From JBBECJ01 sp963763325 (GTDB lineage Bacteria > Chloroflexota > Chloroflexia > Thermomicrobiales > CFX8): 64,000 nt of DNA. A program made the translations under genes and the position numbers. The notes beneath the pieces are model-generated. The model was given only the letters and a program-made list of their open reading frames with translations, searched no databases and had not been told where the DNA came from. Location of the stretch: NCBI GenBank assembly GCA_963763325.1, contig CAVXOL010000025.1:1-64000 (forward strand), given 5' to 3'. Positions 17,447-25,395 of this stretch are shown piece after piece. The stretch's first letter is position 1, and the number at the start of each line of letters is the position of its first letter.

Positions 17447-17731
17447 GCGCAATCACTCCTCTCGATAGCGGTACGAGCGACATACCCCTCAGATGGAGGT
17501 CGTGAGGGTCGTGTGGAGGTCACACCATGGGTGGCGACTCGTCGGCTCCGCTACGGCATGCAGGTCAGGGCGGATGGCGGTCGTGGCGTATTCCCAGCTG
17601 GCCATCGTGGTCACATCCTCTCGCGTCGCTATCGAACGGCTCCCGGAGCGCGTGAACAGCGGCCATGGGGTCTCACACGATCGGGCCGGGGATTGGTCCC
17701 CGACCCGATCAACGGCGTGGATGAACGGTTG

Positions 17732-18070
17732 CTAGGAGCGACGGAAGGTGTCGAAGTTGGCCGGTCGGCTCCAGTCGGTAGCGGTGATCATCGACTTGGT
17801 GACATCAAGGATGACGGCTTGCTCATCCGGGGTCACCATCCGGACCAGCCGCTCCGGCACAAAGACCTCGTCGGCATCGGTGAAGAGCTTCTTGAGCGTG
17901 CCAGGGTCAACCCGGAAGTAGTGGCTGCCACGGGCGGCCGGCATGTCGATGGCCGGATGACAGACCTCAGCGATCGTGCCGAGCTTCTCGTCGTCGCTGG
18001 TGTAGACGTCGAAGCCCTTCAGCGTCTCGTAGTCGGTGTGGGTGGTCGGGTTCCAGGTCGTCGTGCTCAT
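17732..18070 (-). CDS. PRC-barrel domain protein (DUF2171-like)
   Basis: 112 aa: ETLKGFDVYTSDDEKLGTIAEVCHP is the usual PRC/DUF2171 opening with the DGEKVG-like turn, followed by HYFRVDPGTLKKLFTDADEVFVP and an end WSRPANFDTFRRS. Such small cytoplasmic domains are often stress-linked in Chloroflexota and actinobacteria. A ribosome site (AAGGATC) lies before the ATG. The C-terminal DNA resembles part of repeat A copy 2. Confidence 0.75.
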   Translation of the reverse strand: MSTTTWNPTTHTDYETLKGFDVYTSDDEKLGTIAEVCHPAIDMPAARGSHYFRVDPGTLKKLFTDADEVFVPERLVRMVTPDEQAVILDVTKSMITATDWSRPANFDTFRRS

Positions 18071-18243
18071 GAGGGCAGATCCTTTCTGAGCCGGACGGGT
18101 GCTGATTCACCCTGCCGATGATCCCGCAGACGGGGTGCCACCGTTCACCGTAGGCGACATATCCCAGCCACTCGAGCTACACCGACAGTTCCGTGCTCTA
18201 CCATAACGTTGGAGGATCGTCTCAACGGAACGCGAGGTGTGAC

Positions 18244-18600
18244 ATGACACCGGTCAACGATGCCGGGTCGGACTGTGTAGGCCACCGTGATGCCGCCTGG
18301 TGGCAGCCGTATCTCAATGTCGTCCTCTACCCAGTCCAGTTCACGACCGACCCGTCTGCCCATGTCGATCATGGACTGCAGGTGTTCTTGTCGAGCCGTG
18401 CGGACCAGGCAGCTGAGTTCGTGACAGCGATCGAGGCTGCGCTCTCAAGTGGCGCATCGCTGCTGCTCGTCGGACAGCTAGGACCCGTTCCCCATTCCCA
18501 GGATCAGGTTCGCGCCTATCTCGCGGGCATGGCGCACGGCATACAGGCGAGGCTGAGCTGCGATCACATCTCAGCAGTACCGGCCGACGAGTTGCCATAA
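18244..18600 (+). CDS. hypothetical protein
   Basis: 118 aa from the ATG at 18244, GAGGTG 5 bases before it. The middle (YLNVVLYPVQFTTDPSA, VFLSSRADQAAEFVTAIEAALSSG) has even alpha/beta character. Its last codons fall inside the dispersed repeat A copy 3 (PADELP end), so the true C-terminus may have been replaced. Not recognised. Confidence 0.5.
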   Translation: MTPVNDAGSDCVGHRDAAWWQPYLNVVLYPVQFTTDPSAHVDHGLQVFLSSRADQAAEFVTAIEAALSSGASLLLVGQLGPVPHSQDQVRAYLAGMAHGIQARLSCDHISAVPADELP

Positions 18601-18668
18601 CGTGAGGCTCTAGAATCGCCTGTACGGAACGCAAGGTGCTGGGATACCTCGCAATGGGGGATTGTCGC
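18580..18668 (-). repeat. dispersed repeat A, copy 3
   Basis: Contains GGCCGACGAGTTGCCA, TAGAATCGCCTGTACGGAA and GCAAGGTGCTGGGATACCT as in copy 1. A separate piece CATATCCCAGCCACTCGAG, also present in copy 1 (as CAGCCCAGCCACTCGAG) and copy 2, lies apart at about 18159. The element is therefore split here around the 18244-18600 gene. Confidence 0.6.
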
Positions 18669-18701
18669 GGCTAACCGGCATTACGACAACGCTGGAACCG
18701 C

Positions 18702-18788
18702 TCAGCCCAGCGCGCGACGCACCAGGTATCCCATTCCTCCAACGAGGATGACGAATGCGACAATCCAGAGCACGATGTCGAGCACCAT
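18702..18788 (-). CDS. 28-aa single-pass membrane peptide
   Basis: MVLDIVLWIVAFVILVGGMG then YLVRRALG and stop. It has one membrane segment followed by a positive C-terminus, and GCGAGG precedes the ATG. Too short for ordinary gene finders. The exact 3' end may be off by one base. Membrane micro-proteins of this type are known in bacteria; this one is not recognised. Confidence 0.5.
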   Translation of the reverse strand: MVLDIVLWIVAFVILVGGMGYLVRRALG

Positions 18789-19129
18789 GAGACCTCGCAG
18801 GCTGGGACGCAGATAGCATGTGTGGTCAGTATAGCGTCGAGGGATTTGCGGTTAGTCCCCATTGCCCGCAGACCGTTTCCGCGCCAACTCTCGGCATAAT
18901 CGGACATCACGCGCGACGTGCTCAAAGGCGAGCAGCCAGTGTCCTGAGATGAGTAAAGCTGGATACCACTTTTGTGACATACAGGCGACATCAGTATTGC
19001 GTGTCAGCTGTAATACTGTGACCCACAAGGCACCCTGACCGAGAGTCTCAGTCGGTTCCCGGCGACCCCGGACCGATCGCTCGAGGAAGGGGTGCTTTTT
19101 CGGTTAAGGTGCATTATGGACTCAACGCA
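18789..19129. other. gene-free stretch with inverted repeat
   Basis: About 340 bases without a supported gene. CAGTATT (18992-18998) and AATACTG (19012-19018) form an inverted repeat with 13 bases between, possibly an operator. Nothing else seen. Confidence 0.4.
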
Positions 19130-19441
19130 TCATTCGCCGGCTGGCTCCGGTGTAACTCCACTGCCCACGTGAACGAATGGTGCGGCGAGCATGGGCTCGA
19201 AGTGTGGCCAGTTACGCGCCAGCGCTGAATCGTCAGCCTCATGTGCCTCAATGGCTGCTTGGTCAGCATAGCGCTCAAATACCAAGAAACGATTCTCGTT
19301 CGTTGCGTCCTGAAACCAACGGAACTCCAACGTACCCGGTTCGTTTGCAAGGCATTCAGCAGCATGCTGCGCACTCAACGCGATCCAGTCCGCACGTCGT
19401 TCTGGGAGAACGTCAAACGCGTAGATGCGACTGATGATCAC
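19130..19441 (-). CDS. antibiotic biosynthesis monooxygenase (ABM) domain protein
   Basis: 103 aa. The GTG start has GTAAGGAGG 6-7 bases before it. The fold pattern is that of ABM dimeric alpha/beta-barrel proteins: strand (ISRIYAFDV), helix (ADWIALSAQHAAECLANEP), GTLEFRWFQDATNENRFLVFERYADQAAIEAHEAD, then the FEPMLAAP helix. The spaced W/F-x-D...F-x-x-F-E-x-Y block is characteristic. Function in such proteins ranges from quinol oxidation to haem breakdown; not defined here. Confidence 0.75.
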   Translation of the reverse strand: MIISRIYAFDVLPERRADWIALSAQHAAECLANEPGTLEFRWFQDATNENRFLVFERYADQAAIEAHEADDSALARNWPHFEPMLAAPFVHVGSGVTPEPAGE

Positions 19442-19832
19442 TGTTCCTCCTTACATGACCGTGTGGAAATGGCACGGCACCGCACCGCCTCCACGCTAGC
19501 ACGACAGACTAGCCATGTCGATCATCCAAGCGACATACCCCAGCCGTCTCCCCAGTGTCGCTCTCAGGCTGACACTCGGGATTTTTCGCATAATATTAGT
19601 TATTATCAGCATTCACTTTCCGCGCCAATGCGCGGATTTCTCAGGCAACAGGCGCGCGAGGGCGAAATCCGTGAGTCCCTGACGAACGAAAACGCCGATA
19701 TTGTCTCGTTATATCGGACTGATGACATCACACCGTGGAACCGCTAGACTGTGCCAACCATGGGAGCTTGACGCTGCAAGCCATGGCAACCATGGGAGAC
19801 GAGGGCTGCAGCCACAATCTGCAGCCCTCGTT
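19442..19832. other. AT-richer gene-free stretch ending in a hairpin
   Basis: Contains an AT-rich segment around 19585-19615 (CATAATATTAGTTATTATC), unlike its surroundings, and at 19801-19829 a perfect 11-bp hairpin GAGGGCTGCAG / CTGCAGCCCTC, which closes the minus-strand cluster starting at 21051. No gene seen. Confidence 0.5.
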
Positions 19833-20104
19833 CTATGTCGCTTTACGGTACTCGTGGTTGGCGAGCTCCAGCGCGGCCGTCTCGGCATCGTCTACCGTGG
19901 CTGACAGCGTATCCCGCTCCAGCACGAACCACTGGGCACCGATCATCACCCCGGCAGCGCTGTACCAGGGAATGGTCCGAACGACCCAGCGTTGCCCGTC
20001 GTCTGCCTCGACGGCGTGCAGGGCGCTTCCGTCCGGCTGCTGGCGTCTGCTGGTGACGTTCGTCACTGGACGATCTTCCCAACATAGGGATCCGGGAGAT
20101 CCAT
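19833..20104 (-). CDS. small hypothetical protein, possible frame break near start
   Basis: The last 76 codons read NVTSRRQQPDGSALHAVEADD, WVVRTIPWYSAAGVMIGAQW, FVLERDTLSATVDDAETAALELANHEYRKAT. An ATG coupled to the stop of the upstream gene (TGATG) starts MDLPDPYVGKIVQ but meets a stop after 13 codons; the long frame begins at a GTG at 20066 in another frame. A one-base error would join the two. The hairpin at 19801-19829 follows. Function unknown. Confidence 0.5.
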
Positions 20105-20316
20105 CACTGTGGCAACTCGTGCTGGTTCGGTGTGTCGAAGAGCTCATTCACTTCGATGCGTGACCCATTCGCGACGACCACCACCTGGCGGAATCCCGCC
20201 TGGTCGATGACGTCGACGAGATACGCATAGCTTTGCCGGAACTCATCCTCCGGCATCACGAGTGGTTCGGTGTCACCTGGTCGTGGATCGGAGACTGCAA
20301 ATCGTCGCTCGCTCAT
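20104..20316 (-). CDS. small hypothetical protein
   Basis: 70 aa, starts MSERRFAVSDPRPGDTEPLV with GGAGGGG before the ATG. Contains an EFRQSYAYLVDVIDQAGF helix and QVVVVANGSRIEV strand. Overlaps the end of the upstream PH-like frame by 44 bases and is coupled to the downstream gene (TGATG). Not recognised. Confidence 0.6.
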   Translation of the reverse strand: MSERRFAVSDPRPGDTEPLVMPEDEFRQSYAYLVDVIDQAGFRQVVVVANGSRIEVNELFDTPNQHELPQ

Positions 20317-20707
20317 TGGCCCCTCCAGCACGCACGATCGTTCCCGGATGCGTCACCATGCAGACGCTGTACCACGGCTGGGAGCGGATCACCGGTGACG
20401 GTCGCTTCCAGAACTGCCACCACATGCTCGAACCCGATGTGAACCCCAGGATGGCGGATAGCCGGCGTTCCAGTTCTTGTGCCGCAGACAGTTGGCGAAA
20501 CGTGAGGTTGATCGGGTCCGTATATCCATACAGGATCATGACATCGGCACCACCGCGCCGGATGTCGGCGATGCCATCCAGCGGAAGACGACGAACGGCC
20601 GTGCCCACTGGATCATGGATCTCCACCCAGCCGGGGACAAGCCAAACGGACTGGCCACTCGTCAACACACCGATGAAGGTGCTATCTGCCTTGTCCGACT
20701 CAGTCAC
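20273..20707 (-). CDS. hypothetical PH-like protein
   Basis: About 144 aa from a GTG overlapping the stop of the upstream gene (GTGA). The first 95 residues (GVLTSGQSVWLVPGWVEIHDPVGTAVRRLPLDGIADIRRGG, then YGYTDPINLTFRQLSAAQELERRL) have the strand-rich pattern of PH-like proteins. A WWQFWKR motif follows, close to the WWAFWKR end of the upstream gene. The tail after that overlaps another gene and may be an artefact of a lost frame. Confidence 0.5.
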   Translation of the reverse strand: MTESDKADSTFIGVLTSGQSVWLVPGWVEIHDPVGTAVRRLPLDGIADIRRGGADVMILYGYTDPINLTFRQLSAAQELERRLSAILGFTSGSSMWWQFWKRPSPVIRSQPWYSVCMVTHPGTIVRAGGANERATICSLRSTTR

Positions 20708-20891
20708 GAGAACCGCTTCCAAAACGCCCACCACGGCACGTCTGTCGCTGCGTCAGTGGCCGTCTCCGGGGCGCTGGAGGCCTGCACGACGGATGGGCCT
20801 GTTGCGTCTCCAGTTGGCTTACACGGGCTTGTAGCGCGTCGACGGCTGTATCGTGCGCCGCAGTCTCGGCCGCATCGAGTTCTTCTGCCAT
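20704..20891 (-). CDS. coiled-coil small protein with frame break
   Basis: Starts MAEELDAAETAAHDTAVDAL, then QARVSQLETQQAHPS; one base shift near 20800 gives VVQASSAPETATDAATD, then VPWWAFWKRFS and a stop overlapping the next GTG. Read this way it is a short coiled-coil protein with an aromatic-basic C-terminus. Upstream it touches the 46-aa membrane protein gene, so the four genes 21051-19833 look like one transcript. Confidence 0.5.
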
Positions 20892-20910
20892 CTGCGTGAT
20901 CCGCCGATGG

Positions 20911-21051
20911 CTACTGTCCAATGATTGCCCTCATCTGGCTATCAGTCACGGCGTAGTAGACCATGACACCGATCGCCAACAGCACGCAGGCTGCGATTCC
21001 GACAGTGGCTCCGGTAATCTCAATGTCTCGTTGCCCAAACTTCCGTCTCAT
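20911..21051 (-). CDS. 46-aa single-pass membrane protein
   Basis: MRRKFGQRDIEITGATVGIA, a membrane segment (AACVLLAIGVMVYYAV) and TDSQMRAIIGQ. Basic N-terminus suggests N-in topology. First gene of the small minus-strand cluster. Start chosen by the only ATG before the membrane helix. Not recognised. Confidence 0.55.
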   Translation of the reverse strand: MRRKFGQRDIEITGATVGIAACVLLAIGVMVYYAVTDSQMRAIIGQ

Positions 21052-21194
21052 GGCTCGGCATCATCGCACAAACCCGCGATATGCGGCACACCTGTTCCAT
21101 AACAGAACCGTCACGACTCCGAGACATCCCTTGCCCAAACTTGCTCTCATGGCGTACCGTAGGATCCTGTCCGACAACAGATAGGGGGACCTCG

Positions 21195-21677
21195 ATGGAC
21201 GATCCAGCGACGATTCAGCCGCAATCGCGGCCGACAATCGGTGACATGCCACGTACACTCCTAGTCGCTGTCGCCGCCGGTGTTGGCGTGATCATCGGTT
21301 CATTTGGTCCGTGGGTATCAGTGGCGACGGCTTTCGGATCGCTTACCGTTGCTGGAACCGAAGGCGATGGACAGATCAGCATGATTGCCGGTGTGATCGC
21401 AACTGCCATCGTGGTCATTCGACTCATCAAGCCAAACCAGCACATTGCACTTACCGTGTTGACGGCGATCGCGTTCATCGTCGCGACCGGCGTCGGCGTC
21501 TATCACTGGATGAACATTGAGAACTCGATAGGCGATATCGATAACGAGTTCGTTCGTGCAAGTGTCAGTTGGGGAATTCCGCTCCTGACAGCGTCCGGAA
21601 TCATCGGTGCGATCGTGAGCGCGCTCGATATACAGGAACAGCGCAAGCAGAAGCCGACGGCATATACCGTTTCGTGA
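21195..21677 (+). CDS. membrane protein, about four TM segments
   Basis: 160 aa with AGGGGG before the ATG. Hydrophobic segments: TLLVAVAAGVGVIIGSFGPW, ISMIAGVIATAIVVIRLI, IALTVLTAIAFIVATGVGV, and SWGIPLLTASGIIGAIVSAL, then a charged tail. The FGPWVSV turn after the first helix is seen in many small actinobacterial/chloroflexal membrane proteins. Function unknown. Confidence 0.7.
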   Translation: MDDPATIQPQSRPTIGDMPRTLLVAVAAGVGVIIGSFGPWVSVATAFGSLTVAGTEGDGQISMIAGVIATAIVVIRLIKPNQHIALTVLTAIAFIVATGVGVYHWMNIENSIGDIDNEFVRASVSWGIPLLTASGIIGAIVSALDIQEQRKQKPTAYTVS

Positions 21678-21753
21678 TACCGCCTTTAGTTGCAACGCAG
21701 CCGCTTGCTTGGCCAGCCAATGGCGCATCGATCGATGCGCGGCAACGTCGTGT

Positions 21754-22248
21754 TTATTCGCGGATGACTCGAGCAACCACATCGCGGGATAATTCGTCCG
21801 TATATGGGCCAAACACGGAAACTACGCGGAATCGGCGCTGCGATCCTGGTGAGCGGACAATGAGGTGGTCGCCCTCCTTAATTGGTGTTCCATGCGGGAA
21901 CCAGATTGGCCAGTACAGCACGTATGACTGTTGTGTGAGCGATCCAACTCCACCCAGTGCCGGCATCGATCGGAATTCCTGGTCAAGGCTTTCCGTTGGG
22001 ACGCCGACAAAGCACTTTGTCACCAGTCGTACATCCGATTCGTTGGGGAATGCGCCATTATCGGGCCAGGCGAGGATGTCACACATATCCTTCATGCGCA
22101 CCTCACGCTCCAGCCGCTGATCGTGGATCGTTGGAGGTCGACGGGAACGCCACTCGACAATCGTGTTGACAATTGACAGGACCAGGGCCAGAGCAGCAGT
22201 GACAGCGCCAACGACAGCAGTGATCGCAACGATGGCGTCATTGCTCAC
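21754..22248 (-). CDS. hypothetical protein with N-terminal membrane anchor
   Basis: 164 aa: MSNDAIVAITAVVGAVTAALALVLSIVNTIVEW anchors it, followed by a soluble domain with RRPPTIHDQRL, FVGVPTESLDQEFRSMP and a C-terminal beta part (PIKEGDHLIVRSPGSQRRFRVVSV). Probably one membrane helix with a small beta-barrel-like domain. It ends 44 bases from the IS element's left end. Not recognised. Confidence 0.65.
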   Translation of the reverse strand: MSNDAIVAITAVVGAVTAALALVLSIVNTIVEWRSRRPPTIHDQRLEREVRMKDMCDILAWPDNGAFPNESDVRLVTKCFVGVPTESLDQEFRSMPALGGVGSLTQQSYVLYWPIWFPHGTPIKEGDHLIVRSPGSQRRFRVVSVFGPYTDELSRDVVARVIRE

Positions 22249-22295
22249 GACCGCGCGCCTGTGGCCGTGGTTGGGACAGTAACGGAATGATCTAG

Positions 22296-23722
22296 CCCGG
22301 ATTATTCACGAATGCCCCGGTCGGTCCGCGAGGAGTTCCCACAGCGGCTGACCGGGGTGGCTGCTGGCCAGATGCAGCCGCACGCGGTCGGCCAGTTCGC
22401 GGACCCAGCCACCGATCTTCACTAACCGCAAACGCAGCGTGTCGAGCTGGATGCGCCCCATCCCCGCCGCCATGAGCCAGCGCCGCAGCGTATCGAGTAA
22501 CCAGTAGGCGCCCGCATGCAGCAGGAGCCGGAACTGGTTGGCCCAGAAGCGATGGTCGCTCAAGCGGTCGGCAAAGCAGTGGTTCTTCAGATCCTTGATC
22601 CAGTTCTCCGGCTCGCCCCGGTCGACATAGGCGTCATACACTGCTTGGGCGGAGATGAGCTCCGGCTGGGTGGTCACCACAAAGCGGGTGTTGGGTCCGC
22701 GTGCGAGTGCCTCGGCCTTGTAGATCACCCGCCGGGGTTGCTCCCACGTCCCGGCCTGGTACGCCGTCTCCCCGATCAGGCGCACCTTCTCGCCCGTCGC
22801 GCCGGCGGCGGTGAGCGCGTCGGCCAGGAGCGGCGCGGCGATGCACTCCAGCCGCGCGTTTGGAATGAGCCCGACGGTGTAGGTGATGCCTTGCTGCTCG
22901 CAGTAGGCGTAGAGCGCCGGGATGGCGAAGCCCGAGTCCGCCCGCAGGCTGATCGCCACCCCTGGCCAGCGCGCCCTGATGGCGCCTACGATCCGGCGCA
23001 GGATGGCGACGACTCCGTGGCTGGCATGCGCATTGCCAGGGCGCAGCACGGCAGTGATGAGGTGATCGGTGTCCCCGTCGAAGATGAGCAAGGGATGGTA
23101 CATGTGCTGGCCGAAGTAGCCATGGTAGGCCGTGCCTTCCTGCTGGCCATGGGTCGGGTCAGCCGTGCTGTCCAAGTCGAGCAGGATGCGGGTCGGCTGG
23201 CCCAGACGTTCGCGCTCGTGCAGGTAGATCTGGCCGAGTGCGACGGCCAGCCGGTAGCAGGCCTTGGCGTCGACGGCGTTCTCCAGCCGGGAAATCGTGG
23301 GCTGGCTGGCTAATGGTGTGCCGCTGACCGGCAGCCGGCCACAGACATGCTTGAGCAGCGGGTCGTGGCGCAGGGTGTCGGCGTCATTCTGGTCTTGGTA
23401 GCCGCAGGCAATCTGGTACAGCCGTTGGCGCACCAGGGTGACGAGACGGTGGCGGCCAGGGCGGCGACGCCACTCGGGGATGACGGCCGCGAAAGCCGCG
23501 CACAATCCCAGGGCAGCATCGGCTTCCTCAATCCAGACTAGCCCACCGTCACTGGTCAGCGCATCCAGATCGAACCGGGCATCCAGCGGTCGCGGACTAC
23601 GGAGCAAAGCAGATCGGCGATTGCGTAGACTGCGCCATGAGGCACCTCCCTGGCGTGGTCGGATTCAGCACCCAGACCTGTACCAGTTCGGTGCCTCGTT
23701 GTCATCTCATGAATAATCCGGG
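22296..23722. mobile_element. IS1380-type insertion sequence, complete
   Basis: 1427 bp bounded by inverted ends CCCGGATTATTCA (left from 22296) and TGAATAATCCGGG (right to 23722). Each end is flanked by CTAG (22292-22295, 23723-23726), a plausible 4-bp target duplication, though the palindromic sequence makes this ambiguous. One transposase gene on the minus strand fills it. No interrupted gene is obvious on either side. Confidence 0.85.
22306..23607 (-). CDS. IS1380-family transposase
   Basis: 433-aa DDE transposase. LDLDSTADPTHGQQEG carries the first Asp, SLRADSGFAIPALYAYCEQQG the second, and DRGEPENWIKDLKNH the Glu. The YHGYFGQHMYHPLLIFDGDT and GLIPNARLE blocks are typical of IS1380. Frame and motifs are complete, so the element may be active. 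Confidence 0.9.
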   Translation of the reverse strand: MLRSPRPLDARFDLDALTSDGGLVWIEEADAALGLCAAFAAVIPEWRRRPGRHRLVTLVRQRLYQIACGYQDQNDADTLRHDPLLKHVCGRLPVSGTPLASQPTISRLENAVDAKACYRLAVALGQIYLHERERLGQPTRILLDLDSTADPTHGQQEGTAYHGYFGQHMYHPLLIFDGDTDHLITAVLRPGNAHASHGVVAILRRIVGAIRARWPGVAISLRADSGFAIPALYAYCEQQGITYTVGLIPNARLECIAAPLLADALTAAGATGEKVRLIGETAYQAGTWEQPRRVIYKAEALARGPNTRFVVTTQPELISAQAVYDAYVDRGEPENWIKDLKNHCFADRLSDHRFWANQFRLLLHAGAYWLLDTLRRWLMAAGMGRIQLDTLRLRLVKIGGWVRELADRVRLHLASSHPGQPLWELLADRPGHS

Positions 23723-23736
23723 CTAGCCACAGCGTC

Positions 23737-23785
23737 GAACATGAAACGAGGGCGACGGCCTGGCCGTCGCCCTCGTTTCATGTTC
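23737..23785. terminator. 23-bp hairpin
   Basis: GAACATGAAACGAGGGCGACG and its complement, extended to 23 bp, around a 3-base loop. It follows the minus gene ending at 23805 and is T-rich on the plus side (CTCGTTGTTTGTTG). It sits 11 bases from the right target-site copy of the IS. Confidence 0.7.
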
Positions 23786-23804
23786 CTCGTTGTTTGTTGG
23801 TCGA

Positions 23805-24116
23805 TTAGCGCAGAATGAATGTCAAAATGACCAGCACGACCGCGAGGACGGCAAGAATCCAGAGTAGCCGCCTCAGGTCGGAACGGATGATCGCATACTC
23901 TTCAGCACGGCTCAATGCCTGAACTCGACGAACTGAAGACGCAGGACGAGCGGTAACGACCTCGGTGCCTGCGCCTGTCGAGCCGCGGTTCAAGTCGAGC
24001 GTGCGGCGCGCCTCATATGCCTTCAACTGCGCGCGCGTCAACTGTCGTGGGCGAGACTTAGTTGGCTTACTCAACGGTTGACCATCCTGCAACGGTAGAA
24101 TCTGGAGACCATTCAA
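23805..24116 (-). CDS. small membrane protein
   Basis: 103 aa: a basic soluble N-terminus (PTKSRPRQLTRAQLKAYEARRTLDLNR) and one C-terminal membrane segment (LLWILAVLAVVLVILTFIL). Possible tail-anchored topology. It lies 24 bases downstream of the SAM hydrolase gene on the same strand. Confidence 0.65.
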   Translation of the reverse strand: MNGLQILPLQDGQPLSKPTKSRPRQLTRAQLKAYEARRTLDLNRGSTGAGTEVVTARPASSVRRVQALSRAEEYAIIRSDLRRLLWILAVLAVVLVILTFILR

Positions 24117-24139
24117 CGGTCGATTATATCAGTTTCGCA

Positions 24140-24955
24140 CTACTGCTCCGACGAGTCTTCGGTAAAGACGACGACATCGTCTCCACGCCGAATCTCCCAC
24201 GACTGGGCGGCGCTCCCGCCACGCACCGCGATCTCAAGTCCGCCGTGGCTGCCAAATAGCGCCATCGTCTTACCTACCGGCACGTCACCGTACGTCCGGT
24301 GAATTCCCCGAATCGTCACATCGCCGCAGCGGACGTAGATCGCTTTCGGTTCGGCTGTCAGGTGTCGCCGCGCAATCAGCGTTCTGCAATTGCCAAACCG
24401 GTCGATCGAGACGACCGGAGCGTGTATGCGAGATGTCGTGTCCTGGATCGGCGCCCATGGCAGGGCGACAAGAGAATCGACCGGGACCGGGCTACCGAGG
24501 TCGCGAAGCTGGACGGTACCTGTTGACAGATGACCGGCGACCGGCGCGAAGATGTCACGACCATGAAACGTCGATGAGACATCGTTCAAAAAGTATTCGG
24601 GCCGGTCAAGAACGATGACCTCGATGGGAACGACGTTCGCCGTTAGTAGCGTCAGCAGCCCGTTGTCCGGCGTGACGAAGAACTGTCCGCCTGCCTCAAC
24701 GACAACGGCCCGGCGCTCACCGCCAACGCCGGGATCGACGACGATGACATGAATCGTCCCTGGCGGGAATGCCGACCAGACGGTCGCGATCTGGAACGCT
24801 GCTTCGGTGATGTCCTGGGCCGGAATGTGGTGCGTGACGTCCACGATCGTCGCCGACCGGTTGACGCCAAGCAGCGAGCCTTTCATGGCGGCGACGTAAC
24901 CATCGACGGTCCCGAAGTCGGTCATCAACGTGACAATCCCGTTGGCGGCGGCCAT
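24140..24955 (-). CDS. SAM hydroxide adenosyltransferase (DUF62 family)
   Basis: 271 aa from the ATG at 24955. Begins IVTLMTDFGTVDGYVAAMKG, the invariant DUF62 opening, then DVTHHIP, VVDPGVGGERRAVV, TPDNGLL, TFHGRDIFAPVAGHL and SIDRFGNCRTL. The Asp and Arg of DPGVGGERR and the His of FHGRD correspond to the Asp-Arg-His set of SAM hydrolases, which split S-adenosylmethionine to adenosine and methionine. The window also holds metK, ahcY and a PfkB kinase, all SAM/adenosine turnover. Confidence 0.9.
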   Translation of the reverse strand: MAAANGIVTLMTDFGTVDGYVAAMKGSLLGVNRSATIVDVTHHIPAQDITEAAFQIATVWSAFPPGTIHVIVVDPGVGGERRAVVVEAGGQFFVTPDNGLLTLLTANVVPIEVIVLDRPEYFLNDVSSTFHGRDIFAPVAGHLSTGTVQLRDLGSPVPVDSLVALPWAPIQDTTSRIHAPVVSIDRFGNCRTLIARRHLTAEPKAIYVRCGDVTIRGIHRTYGDVPVGKTMALFGSHGGLEIAVRGGSAAQSWEIRRGDDVVVFTEDSSEQ

Positions 24956-25002
24956 TGGTTGCGGTCCTCTCCGGTCAGTTCGAAGCAGAGGTAGCAGGTC
25001 GG

Positions 25003-25395
25003 CTACTGTTGAGGTTTCCAACCTTCCTGCTCCTGCAGGTCATAGACAGGGTCGAGCAGGTCGGACCAGGCAAGTGGGTCGGACGGGAAGCTCGTAATCA
25101 GGTGCTCCTCAAATGCCTCCATCACTTTCCACCATTCCCGGTCGTCCATCTCGGCGGCGACCTCGTCAGCCAGCTCGGCGTAGGTCACGTCTCTGCCTTC
25201 CGCAAGAGCCTGCTGCTCAAGCTCCTTGATGTCCCAGAGCCAATAACCCGCCTCGGCGACGGATTCGATGACGTCGCGCCGGCTACGCCAGCGGTTAACC
25301 ATCTCCACATACACCTTGCGCGGCAACATCTTGACATGCAACCGTGGCCCAGACTCGGCTTCTCGGACAAACTTCGTGTAGTCTCGCTGCGTCAC
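25003..25395 (-). CDS. hypothetical protein
   Basis: 130 aa from a GTG overlapping the mobA-like stop (GTGA). Charged and helical: QRDYTKFVREAESG, PRLHVKMLPRKVYVEMVNRW, WLWDIKELEQQALAEGRDVTY, then EWWKVMEAFEEHLITSFPSDP. A longer in-frame extension exists upstream inside mobA but the coupled GTG is the better start. Unknown function; co-transcribed with the mobA-like gene. Confidence 0.65.
   Translation of the reverse strand: MTQRDYTKFVREAESGPRLHVKMLPRKVYVEMVNRWRSRRDVIESVAEAGYWLWDIKELEQQALAEGRDVTYAELADEVAAEMDDREWWKVMEAFEEHLITSFPSDPLAWSDLLDPVYDLQEQEGWKPQQ

Noticed and set aside
22516..23313. 265-aa plus-strand ORF in the IS
   Set aside because: Antisense to the transposase.
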